From the NCBI RefSeq assembly GCF_033958435.1, contig NC_134152.1, positions 22,976,001 through 23,040,000 of the forward strand: a stretch of 64,000 nucleotides of DNA. The letters run 5' to 3'. Each line of letters opens with the position of its first letter. Within the stretch, counting starts at the first letter, position 1. Of the stretch, positions 1-12,200 are shown in pieces. Source of the DNA: Carettochelys insculpta (taxonomy: Eukaryota > Chordata > Testudines > Carettochelyidae). A model generated the notes under the pieces. That model did not search any database, was not told where the DNA came from, and was given only the letters and a program-made list of their open reading frames with translations. Both the position numbers and the translations under genes were made by a program.

Positions 1-690
1 TATGCCACAAAATTATAGAAAATTACTAGAAAATACAATACAAGAAAATTAAAATATTTGCCCTAAAAACAATCTTAATATGTTTACAACTTCTACAACA
101 CATAGCAACACATCTTACTTTTGAATGCCAGTGCCAAGCTGATGTACTTCCTTAAAGGGATAGAAGAATTTAATTTAAATGAGGATGAAATCATACTGGA
201 AGTGTTGTATAACATAAGTAAATATGAATGCTGATTAAAACCTTAGTTCCCTGCAATTATAAATTAAAATTTGCAGAAGGTATTTGATACTTTAGCCTGG
301 AATTATTTATTAGGGCTTCCCAGAGCTTTCTGTGTTCAGGGAGTCAGTTATACAGTTCAACACTTGAGCTCACCTGAGAGATACTGTAACTGCCAGTTCA
401 ATACAAATAAACGTAAAGTGCAACACGAGACCAGGTGACACTGAGTTAAATTTAGCTGTGCATAATTTCCATAAAGGACTTTTTCATCTGATACTTGCAA
501 ATAACTACAAGTGATTAAATATACTCCATGAATGTTAATTTCATCCCAGGAGGATGATTTCACATATACAAGTTCTGTTATTTCTTTCAACTTTCATTGA
601 TAGCTTTTTAAAATAATAATTAATATCCTTAAGATTTGCCTGTAATTTTACTCAGGTATAAGAAATAAAGCTCAAGACTTACTCTATGCA

Positions 691-813
691 GTGTTGTTGT
701 AGCCATGGCAGTCTCAGTTTGGTAGAAGAGACAAGGTGTGTGAGTAATATCTTTTACTGGGCCAACTGGTGTTGGTCCAGTAAAAGATATTCTTTCATTC
801 ACCTTGTCTCTCT
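691..813. repeat. Palindromic interspersed repeat (MITE-like)
   Basis: The arms around 731-760 and 777-807 are inverted copies: the ACAAGGTGTGTGAG side pairs with the TCATTCACCTTGT side, and both contain the ATATCTTTTACTGG core or its complement. I recognise this as a high-copy sauropsid repeat type. The family name is not assigned. Confidence 0.6.
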
Positions 814-863
814 GAAAGTTATTTGTGTCACATATTATATAGTATAGCTAATTAGGAGATTAA

Positions 864-992
864 GGCTATTTCCACACTGCACACTTTACTATAGAGCAGC
901 AGGAAAGTGTTTTTTGTTATTAAAATTTATGCTATTCAGGGGACTTTTTTCACATCCCTGAGCAATAACAAAAGTGCAGTGTAGACATAGTC
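864..992. mobile_element. Short MITE of the GGCTAYGTCTACAC family
   Basis: The left end GGCTATTTCCACACTGCAC is matched by the inverted right end GTGCAGTGTAGACATAGTC. The element is about 129 bases and non-coding. The same termini recur at 3760, 6391, 17359, 26266, 40238 and 49816. Flanking TAA and TAG would be a near-match 3-base target duplication. Confidence 0.65.
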
Positions 993-1557
993 TAGGTTGG
1001 TTCAGTCAGTTTTAAATACAGTTAAACATTTCAAACATGAAGGTGGGATTTAATGTGGTATCAAGCATATGTACTGCACTGCATCAGATCTTGTGATAGT
1101 GTAATAAGAATAGAATGATTATGATATGATTAATTAGATCCCCAATGTACTGTGGGAAAATAGGGAGATGGGCCCAATCTTACCTCCGTGAAAATCAGTG
1201 ATAGGATTTCTATCAACTTCAATGGAAGCAGGATTGGGCCAAGTATTGGACACTTTTCATCTCCAAATTCATGGTTCAAGTTCAACTCATCTTATCACTA
1301 GTGTTTCCTGATCGCTGTTCAGTGATCTATGTCAAATTAGTCTAGCGAACTTATTCCTGTTTTTATTTGATGTTTGTTCACCTCTCAGAGATATTGTCAT
1401 AGTTCATATTCTTGTTGGCTGTCTCAATGCAGAGATCAGACTATATGGTCAAGGGAATGAAATATCCAGTATCTGCTAGAGGGGATCCCTCCGAATCAGA
1501 GTCTGATTGTAGTGATATGACAGCCATTTGAGAATCACATTTTATCATATATCCTAG

Positions 1558-1640
1558 GAGGTGATAAGCTCCGTACATGTGTTCTTCGCCCACCAGGCAT
1601 CTATGGACCAGGAGAGCAAAGACATCTGCCACGAGTATCG
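1558..1640 (+). CDS. SDR42E2: SDR42E2 exon A
   Basis: Encodes [17 protein letters not shown] followed by [10 protein letters not shown], the most family-specific part of the visible gene. The 3' end is phase 0 with donor GTATTT. The acceptor is uncertain: TCCTAG before 1558 or GAG before 1561. The polypyrimidine tract is weak for both. Confidence 0.85.
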
Positions 1641-3208
1641 GTATTTATTATATTTTATTTTTATAAAAACAACTTTTTGTTAACATAAAATAGCATGTGT
1701 TGTAATTAATGCCATAGATTAATGGGGTAGTTGTCTGATAACAGGTATGATCTGCTCTAAGGTTATTTCAGACCTTACAATTTATAAAATTGCACATGCT
1801 TTAAGCAGAAAATATGTGTTTAAAGAATGTGCAAAAATAATCATTGTCATTCTTTGCCACAAGCAAACGTAAATGCAGCAATTGTGCATGGCTTTGCAAT
1901 AGTTTAGTTAATAATGTAACAGGTTCATATATGATATTTCAGGCTTCACTTTTCAACTTGTACTCAAAAGTTTAAAATATTAAGACAGGGTGATACAGCA
2001 AAATGTCTTATTTTCAGCATCAGCCAATAATGGCTTTCATTAGCCTGTTTAAGTGGATAAGGAGTTTAAAATGCTTTATTGTATAGCAAGTCACTGAAGG
2101 GCAAGAAAGGTGCCCTTGTTTACTTTTTCCTTGCTCTTGTTTAGGTGGTTGGGTTAGTGTAGTGTTTAGAGGACACAGCATGCATGATTACAAGTCACTT
2201 GTTTTGAGGGCAGATTACTCTCTAAAACTGCCTATGGCTCTGAATTAGTAACATCTGTATTTTCCATAGGAACAGAAGAGAATTGTGCTAAAATACAGGC
2301 TTCAGGCATGATGCATGATTGACATTTGGAAAAGGAATTCCTGTGTTTGGTCACAGGCTTGGTATACAAGGGCAGTGCAGTGTTCCCCGTGCTGCCTTTC
2401 CAGTCTGTCTCAATCCTGACATGGAGGGATTATCTACTTGGGAGAGAAAATTATTCCTGTACAACTGCTCTCTTGTGAATTAAAGAACTTGATTTCAGAG
2501 ATGGAAAGAGACAAAAAAATCATTCCAATAAAATATGCAAGATTTCTGTAATTTTTCTACAAAATATGTGGCATATAAAATACATACATTAATGTGTTCT
2601 AGTAAAATATTTGTATCAATATACATGTGGGGTGATAGACTTAAATCACCATCCTAGTTTGTACTTGTGTATGCCACATATTATAAGTGATGGGGATGCG
2701 GTAGTGTATGTAATTTATTTAATTACAATATTTTCTAATTAATGTTTACATACTAAAATTTCTATTTAATGCTATTCAATCATATTTATAAATTTTGTTA
2801 GTCTTTTCCCCATTTTCTGTCTTTAACTCCACATTTTCTTGGTAGTGTGTGCCTTGGTGGGTATTTTTTTTTAAACTTTTATGTCTTTTTTTCAACCTTT
2901 GTTTTCCTTCATTCTGTTCATTTTAAAAGTTCAGTTCAATTTATCAACAGCTTTTCCTACAGTTCTCCTTAGACTTCAAGACTGTTTTCTGATTCTTTCA
3001 TACTGGCTTTCTTTTTCCTTTCAGGGGACTCCTCTTTTTCTCTCCTCGCCTCAAGTTAACTTACCCCTTCCCTTTCCCTTTCCTCATTTTTCTTTTTTGT
3101 GTTCTTCTCCAATCCTTCCTTCCAGTCCTTCCTTCTATCTCAAACACCCTCATTCTCTCCCCAGTTACCCCAAACTTTCTCACTTCCCCTTAATTATTCC
3201 CCAAATGT

Positions 3209-3251
<43 letters not shown>

Positions 3252-6200
3252 TGCCCCCTAATTCATGTTCTCCAGCCCATCCCCTTTGTATGTCTTCAAA
3301 GAACCCCAAATCTCCTTTCCTCTTCCATTTCTGGAAATTCTCTCCTCACAATCCTCAAACCTCTTCACTGACATGCAAACCCCCTCGCTGCTTCCCACAT
3401 CTCTGCTTCCCTCATCTCACGCTCTCTCCTCATTGGTCCTTAGAGCACCTTACACGCCTTTCCCTGTCACTGACCCAGTACACTTTCCCAACATCTACTC
3501 ATTTCTGCAAAATTTCCTCCTGTCTTCTTCCAAGTGCCGTCTGCTGCTCCTAAGACCTCCTCCCTCTGTCCCCCCAAGTCCCTTTATATTTGTTACATAA
3601 ATTAGTACTTATTTGGCCCCCACAGTATCTGAGTGCCCCCCAGATACTTAGGAATGTGTAGCCACAAAATCCTGTGAGGTGCAGAAGTATTTGCTCGCAT
3701 TTTATATATGGGCAATTAAGGCAACAAAGAGAAGTAAATTACTTGTCCAAAGACACACAGGCTATGTCTACATGGCAGAGCTATTTTGGGATACAAGGTC
3801 CTGACTGGGATGACTTAGTTGGGGTTGATCCTGCTCGAAGCAGGGGGCTGGACTAGATGACCTCCTGAGGTCTCTTCCAGCCCTCTGATTCTATCATACC
3901 TCAGCAAATAGCTGCTCCATGTCTGTGAACCACACCAGTTATTTCAAAATATTTTTGATGCTTCAAACTAGTGCATTATTTCTGCATTTGGCACTGTTTA
4001 GACAGCAGCAAATGCTGAAAAAGCCTATTTTGAAATAAACTTGAAAGAAGATATGCAATTTGTGTAGCGCAAATGGCATATCTTATTTTGAGTTTAGCGT
4101 AACGTGTAGATGTAGCCAAAGGGAATAAACCCCAGATCTCCTTAGTCCCACTCCAATGCACTAGCCACAAGTACATCCTTCCTCCCTTTTACTATTTCCC
4201 AAATTACCTCACTTCCCTCCCCATTTATACTCCCAAGTGTTTACCCCCTTTCCTTCACTCCTGAAAAATCCCCTCATTCACAAGGACTATTCCCAAACTC
4301 TCTCAGGAATTCCTCCCCTTCACTCTGCTGCATATTGTGTCCCCCTAATAGCCCTTCCAGCCCCTCTTTTCTCACAATCCCCAACCCCACTTACACCCAC
4401 TTGTTGTTGCTACCAAACTGCTCATTCCCCCAAACATCCTCACTCTTCCCTCCTAATTGCTTCCTAAAACTCTTCACTGACTTCTAAACACCCTTCCCCA
4501 CCTCTCCTCCTTGCTCGCAGCATCCCTTCCCTCACCCTCAGGCCTCCTCTCTTCACCCCCTTGCTGAATTCCAGATCTCCTTTTCTTCCCCCTTCCACAG
4601 GCCCCCTCACTCTCTCCTAAATCATTCCTTCTCCTTTAAAAACTCTCAGGGTTTAACTGCCCTTCCCTGTAGCCCTGCCTTTCCCAACTCAGAACTGCTA
4701 CCTCAAGACCTGATAGCTCCATGACTAGGATGACCATCCGTCTAGTATTAGGCGGGATAGTCCCATACTTGGGACACCAAAAAGGCATCCTGACTTGTTT
4801 TTTAAAAAGGACTCATTGTCCCATATTTCAGCCCACCTCCTGCTGACCTTTTCCACCAGCAGCCACTGTCGGGAGTCACTTCCCTTAGCTTGGGGGAAGC
4901 AGGGGAGTGTGGGCAGTCGCCGTGTCCCTCCTGCTTCCCCAGGGATCCTGGGGATCACCAGCAGCTGCTGCCATCTTCCCAGCTCCCCAGCATTTGGTGG
5001 ATCCAGGAGGAGCTGCCCCTTCCTCCCCCACACCTTCTGCATATCTCCTCTCCTGTATTTGGGACAGGGAGATATGGTCGTCCTATCCATGAAAACCAGA
5101 AGCCAGAGGAAGCCACATTGTGTAGAGTGCAGCTCTAGAGGGCGAAGGGCCATAGGGTGTACTGGAAGGTTGCTGGCAGTTCCAAGACTTGACAGGAGCC
5201 CATGGACTGGCAAAAAGAAACTTTCAGGGGCATGAGGGCGTAGGGAGTGTCACTGAACGCCTCCTCCAACATCAGGCCTGTCACCAGTTTTCCATTTGTC
5301 ATTTAAGTGATTTCAGTGCTGTTGTACTGCTCAAGGGGATATAGGTAGTTATGCATGAAACCAATTTAAACAAACAAACAAAAAAACCTTAGCAGAAAAA
5401 AAACTGCTTTACAGATATTTCACTTAGAGTACAGCAGGTGGCAAATCTGCTGATCCTTTTGAATGTGCATGGCACAAAACAATATGTAATTTATATAAGA
5501 TTCTAGAGGAAATAGCTTGTCTAAATACAGGTTGAACCTCTCTCGCCCGGCAAGCTCAGGATCTGACTAGTGCTGGACAAGAAAATTTGCTAGACCACGG
5601 GAGGTCAATATTGTCTAGCACATGACCAATATTTCCATTGCTTACTGGGCTCTTAGAAGACATTAGGGTGAAATAACAGCACAGAAGTCTGAGAACCATT
5701 TCCCTACTCTTTCTACTGTAAACAAACTTCATGGGACCGCAGGAAACTTGGCCAAACCCCTGAGTAGTAGTCAGCTGGCTACTAAAATCATGCTGGATTA
5801 CGGATATTGCCAGATGAGAGAGTTCTGGATTAGAGAGGTTCAGCCTGTAAAGCAGTGAGACCATTTAGGGATGTGCATAAAGCCACTGTGCACCTTTCCT
5901 ACATACAGTGTACATGCCTGAAATCTATAGAAAATAAGAGAAGACATGCTATCAACTATGCACTGTGAAATACCTATGGCCTTTCACATATTAATGGATA
6001 ATAAGGCAACACGAAGACGAGAGAATGCTGTATAAATGTGAGGTTAATTTCTTCAACCATATAATTCTCAGTAAATCCCCTTGAATGATTGTGCATTTAC
6101 AATATAGAAAAGTCACAACAATTAAAGTGAGAAATAGCAGCAGGTTTGTGTGAAAGAAGATCCATTTGGTGATATCTCATAACACAAGACAAATAAAAGA

Positions 6201-9200
6201 AACACAGAAGAGCAAGAAAAAGTATCTTCTGGACATGAGTTTTATAAGCTTAGATAATGAGAAATAATTCTGCTCTGATATGGCCCCAGCTGGAGTACCA
6301 TGTCCAGGTGGAACATTTCCAGAAAGATTTGGACAAATTGGAGGACATCCAGAAGACAGCAACCAAAATTAAGTGCCTGGGTGGGTGAGCCATGGCTACA
6401 CATGAGCCGTCACTTCGAAGTTTGACACTTTGAAGTTGCCACGGGGTGAATTAGCTTAATGAAGTGCTGCATATGCAGCGCAGCACTTCATTAATAATCT
6501 CCCAACACCTTACTTACCATCGTCCCTTCAAAGTAGGGAGCTAGTGTAGACAAGCCCCAGGTTAGACAAACACCAGTCAGGGATGGCCTGGATAATACTT
6601 AGTCCTGCCTTGAATATGGAAGACAGAACCAGAAGACCCTTCGAGGTCCTTTCCAGTCCTACACTTCTGTGATTCTATAATTTCCTTACTCATTCTACTC
6701 CAGTAAGTTTCCTAGTGACTATAGAAACAAGCAAGTTGCCCCTATTTCTCACAATAATGTACCTAGAAAACTTGTTTAACATTCTAGATGGGGTAAGGAT
6801 GCTCCCTCCCTACTGTTTCACGTTCTCAGCTTATTTTCTGGTGCATGATATTTGATTACTTTGGGCTTTTTTTTATAAGCATGCGATTATATTATCCAGA
6901 TCTATTTTTAAAATCTGGCCACGATATTTGATTCCATCTGTGTTCTAACAAATGACAAAAAGATGATCTAGCCTAGAAGCCTCAAACTTAGTAATTGAGT
7001 CAAACTTCCCCTCAGTAAACCACAACCTTCTCATTTTTGATGAAGCATCCTGCCCTGGAGGCAGAGAAGTCTGTGGTAAAGTTCCCACTGATTGCAGTGG
7101 GAGAACCGACTCTGTTTAATGTAAGCCCTTCATATGCAAAATTAAATTATCACTCTGCAGGGATTTCATTTTTGTACATTTTTTCAGGTTAATATTCAGA
7201 GGGGGCTGTTTCGCTTCAGGTTTGGGGACCCTTCAGCCCAAATGAACTGGGTTCATGTACAGAATCTTGTACAAGCTCATATCCTCGCTGCTGCAGCGCT
7301 TACCTCAGAGAGGAACTACATAGCTGTGAGTAAAAAAACAAACAAAACAAAAAACCAGCAACACCCCATCTAACCTGACACAAGCTTACAATAAAAGTGG
7401 CTATAATCAGAACAGAACCCTGGTACCAACTCTTAATGCTCACACCATGGTCCGCCTGTTCACAGCCCTTTGCTCTACTCTGTTGCCATAAGGTACCAGC
7501 TGTGTTGGTGGCACTGGAGGACACAGTACATATTTGAAAGACTCCATCCACCACCAGGAAAATACTCTCCCCAGATTGTCTTTATTATTCTTTCACCAAC
7601 AGGAGCAAAGGAGTAAGAGACAATTAAAGAATGGAGCTGGGGCTGTTTTACCCTAACTCTCATTGCACACAGAAGCAATTATAGGAGAGGAATTAAGGGT
7701 AAGGAAGGTGATTTGAGATAGGACCTTCCTCTCCAAACAGGTCTGCCAGTGGGGGTGGGAGGAGAGGAAGACAAAGGGGGCAACTGCCCTGAGGCTGGTG
7801 ATTGCAAAGCGCCCAGAGGTCCTGGTTGCTGCCACCTGTGGTGGCCAGAGACCCAGAGCCTTTAGTCCCCCAGGAAGCACACTCCAGCGGGCACCTAGGG
7901 CTGGCGGGGTGGAGGGTGAAGCAGTTCAGGCAGTGTTCAGTGCTGGCTGCCCCCAGCCTCGCCCCTTCCACCCAAGATCCTGCCCTTTCCAGGAGTACAG
8001 AGCTAGGCCTGACCCCAGAAGCCCTGCAATCCTGTCAGCCCCTCCACCTCCAAGTAGCTGCCAGTGGTTGATGGGAAGTGAACACTAAGAGCCAATGTCA
8101 CAATCCAAGAAGATCAGTGTGCCGAGTCAGGGCCTATGGAAAGAAAGTCTTAGGGTATGTCTCTACTTACCAGGGGATTGGCCTGGTCAGGGGTATATGG
8201 ATTTCAATTACCACACAGGATGCAAAGTGTACAGAGCTCGTTTCACATTATGGGTAGGCAAAATCCAGCCCGTGGGCTGGTGCCAGACTGCCAAAGCTTC
8301 ATCTCAAGCCTGACATGATCCCCTGGGCCGCCAATGTCCTATAATCCAGCAGGATCCTGGGTCAGGCTTCCTGCTGACAACTTGATGTTGTGAAGAGCAG
8401 GACATAAAAAGCATTTAGAAACGAGCTAGATAAATTCATGGACGTTAGGCCCATCAATGGCTATTGGCCAGGCTGGGTAAGATGGTGTCCGAAGCCACTG
8501 TTGGTGAGAGGCTGGGAATGGATGACCGGAGAGAGATCACTTGATGATTACCTGCACTGTTCACTCCCTCTGGGGCATCTGGCATTGGCCACTGTCAGCA
8601 AACAGGATACTGGGCTAGATGGACCTTTGGGTTGACCCAGTATGGCCATTGTTATGTTCCTACTTCACACACCACTCACAGCAGTCACTGTTGGGGCCAT
8701 GTGTGTCTCTGCATGGTTTGTGACCTATGGGGTTGGGGGACTCCCTGCACTGCACCACCTCCAGCACAATCCTTGCAGGTCTCATTGGCCAGAAAGCAGC
8801 CAAAAGCAGCTGCCTGGGCCATGTTTGCAGGTGTGAACCAATATGCAGAGAGCCCTCACCCTTTGTGCAAAGCATTGATATGCACGCGGCTACGGTACCT
8901 GGCCATTTTGAGTGGTATGTAAAACGCGGCAGGCAGGGACTCTGCCCGAGGGTCCTGCTGGGCTGCTGGCAGGGAGCCACCAGCACCTCCCAGCCAGTAA
9001 GTTTGCCCCAGGCACCTTACTCTCTCCTGCAACCCAGATTCCTGACACAGGTCACAGCCCAACCACTGCACCTCTTCCTGCACCAGGTCACAACCCAAAC
9101 TCTGTGGAATTTCTAAAGATAACTATAGCACTTGACCCAACGCTTAAGAATCTGAAGCACCTTCCCAAATTTGAGAGGGAGGAGGCATGGAGAATACATT

Positions 9201-12200
9201 CATAAGTCTGACAAGAGCAACGCTCCAAAGTAGAAATTACAGGACCCAACCCACCAAAAAAGAACATCATCTGACTCAGATGATGAAAATGAACATGCAT
9301 CAGTCCACATTGCTTGGGATCATTATTGAGTAGAACCTGTCATCAGCTTCAACACGTCCTCTTAAATAATTGTTGAAGCAGGAACAGATGTATGAATCTT
9401 TAGCCCACCTGGCACATAAATATCTTGTGACACCAGCTGCAACAGACCCATGTTAACATCTGTCCTGTAAACAAGTGGACAGAATTATGTCCTGCAAATG
9501 TAAACAACCTTGTTTGTCTGAGCAATTGGCTGAATAGGAAGTAAGACTGAGTGGACTTGTAGGCTCGAAAGTTCTACCTTGTTTTATTTTTTGAATGGAG
9601 TTTTTGTACACAATGCTGTATTTGTAAGTTCAACTTTCATGAAAAAAGATTGCATTACAGGACGTATATTAGGTGAATTGAAAAATACTATTGCTTTGTT
9701 GCTTAGAGTGCAAGCATTTGGAATCAAAAATAAAGTGAGCACTGTACACTTTGTATTCTATTTTCTAATTGAAATCACTATATTTGAAAATATAGAAAAT
9801 ATTTAAAAATTAAATCATATTCTAATATTGTTTAACAGCATAATTAATTGCATGATTAATTGAAATTTTTAAAATCTTTTGATGGCACTATTTACTATAT
9901 TTATTTATAGAACCAGGACACACATATAAAGAGAGAATGACAATGTGTCACTCCATGCCTGATGTCAAGTTACTAAGCTGTCTTGTCTCTGTCTTTTTAA
10001 CAGAGTGGTCAGGCATACTATATAAATGATGGCGAGAACGTCAACCTTTTTGAATGGATAACTCCACTCGTACGTATAATACAGAGATTTATTTCAAATA
10101 CAATACTATGTATGTGCAAAAACTGGAGGACCACATATTGAAAACTGTGCAGGCAAATACAGGCACAAAATTAGGGAATTCTATGCATAAATTCCATTGT
10201 TTGTATACAAGTTCAACTTTTGCGTACACAGTGAGGGTTTTCTCAGGTTGAAGAGCACCTTTCCAAATGTTAGCCTTCATAACTAATTGAAGGCAAAACA
10301 ATGTGTCCTGTAATAAGCAAAAGCTGCCTTGTTGGTATATTTATCAGATTAGTGCAGGAGTGGTTAATAAGCTAGCCATGGGCTGGATGTGGTTCACCAG
10401 GGTTAGCTCAGGGCAGGTCAATGAACACTTTATTTACCTGAGTATCCATAGGTCTGGCCACTTGCAGCTCCTGTTGTCTGCAGCTCACCATTTCTGGCCA
10501 ATGGGAATTGCAGGACGCAGTAGTCCAGCCCACACTACTAGCTGGGAAAGGTGAACTGTGGACAACAGGAACTGCAAGAGGCCATACCTGTGGATGTGCT
10601 GGTAAATTAAACATCTGATGGCCCACCAGGAGCTAACCAAGACAAACTACATCAGGCATGCAGGCCATGATTGCCCACCTCTGAATTAGTCCCTCATCCT
10701 TTCTTCCTACTGACACAAGTGGAAGTTTTGAGCTCACAAAGACTGTAGCTCAGAATGTTATTCTGTGATCCTAATAATATTTCCATAAAGCACTTTGCTG
10801 GTAATGATTTCCTAAAATCCATTGCATTTTAACACTGTAAAATGAGAAATCAGTGCATCATAACTTTGGGATTATGAGCAAAGAATACAACATACATTTT
10901 GCTCACGTATTCCCCTATTTCAAATGAATGTAATTTCCTACATTGGTCATGCGATTGTGTTTGGAATCTTTTCGAGAATAGAAATGGTAAAATACTAACA
11001 ACAGCAATGAATGGAGTTGAAAAAGAAATCCAGGTATACATTTTATCTAGGAATATTTCCATACACACATTCTGCACCAATAGCCATAGGTTTATTAGTT
11101 TATCTTTTGTTATTCATTATTTTTTAATCCCTTTCAGTTTGAAAAATTAGGTTGCAGTCAGCCATGGATCCGTATTCCTACTTACTTCGTTTACATAGCA
11201 GGTCAAATATTTTTTTTTCTTTTTGTCTATAGTACACTAAATGCCCTGCTCTGAAAACAGGGGGGGCCATTGCCCAGGCTTGCCAGAAGAGGGCATTGGT
11301 GCTTTGTGGTTGGGAACAGGGGGAGCAAGGTCAGCTTGCTGCAAAAAAATGGGTGGTGGTCAGCTTTGTGGCACTGGGAAAGTAAAGGCACAATGCTTTA
11401 AAGCTGCAAGCCCTGGCATTGGAAACCTCTTTCTCCAGGCAGCTGGCAATGGATTTGGTTGAGGAACCTGGATGGAAAAAGAGGAGAAGCTGGCGGCAAT
11501 TACAGGATAAACAGGGGGTTACCTGTTTGTGGCCAGGTTCTTGGTAGCTGGGAAGCCTAGTGGTTACACCACTGATTAGACAGGCAAAAATGGGGGCACT
11601 GTCCCCAAGTCTCCTTTGCCCCGGCCCAGGAGCCCTGAACCACTCACTTGTTAGTCCTTAAATTAGGAGTATGGCCCCAATAGTCCAGATTCCACTTAGC
11701 TGGGGGTTGCTCCATGGTTTCCCTCTTTTCCCAGACGGGTAGGGTGGGGGCTTATTTGTTCCGGTGGCTGCTGAGCAGACAGGCTGTGGTTCTTCTATTG
11801 GATCTGCTGCTGCCTTTCTGCTAGTTAACCCCGAAGTGAGCCAGGCTCCTTCCTTTTCTCCTCCCTCCTGGCCTGGGATTGGTTGCAGGTAAAGTGGGGT
11901 GGAGCTAGCTGGGCCCACAAGTTTTCTTTAAGACTTGGGACACTGGGCCCTCCCTCCTTCACTCCCTAGCAGTTATACACATTGTTATATGTCCTGTAGT
12001 GCCAGATGTCTACTAATAAAGGTGCAGCCTGATTAAATCCATATCTATTATCTCCTGTTCTTCTTTCAGTAGTACAGCACAATGCCCCATCTCCATTATC
12101 TCTGAATGTTACACATTGGTTTATGATGCTGTTTTACTTTATCTCTGAGGTTTTCACTCCCACATTGTAAAATACAAGATGGAACAGTTTTAAATTGTGC

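Larger units (their letters stand above)
1..1557. other. SDR42E2 upstream intron (partial)
   Basis: AT-rich non-coding sequence before the first recognisable SDR42E2 exon. It contains two short inverted-repeat elements (691-813 and 864-992). I searched it for the exon expected just upstream, which should carry the end of the SDR active-site region, and did not find it, so that exon probably lies before the window. Confidence 0.6.
1641..7187 (+). other. SDR42E2 intron, repeat-bearing
   Basis: Non-coding. It holds a pyrimidine-rich domain split by a MITE (about 2980-4725), a gas-like inverted-end element (4728-5087), a TA-flanked element (5526-5849) and a MITE-interrupted CR1 (6276-6678). 1641-2880 is AT-rich with nothing recognisable. 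Confidence 0.75.
7326..10003 (+). other. SDR42E2 intron
   Basis: Contains a CR1 tail (8411-8661), a hAT transposase remnant (9100-9880) and an unassigned GC-richer stretch at 7690-8090. No additional exon recognised. Confidence 0.7.

Noticed and set aside
2881..3600. Several 90-126 codon frames rich in Ser, Pro, Leu and Phe
   Set aside because: Products of the pyrimidine-rich low-complexity tract, including the CT microsatellite.
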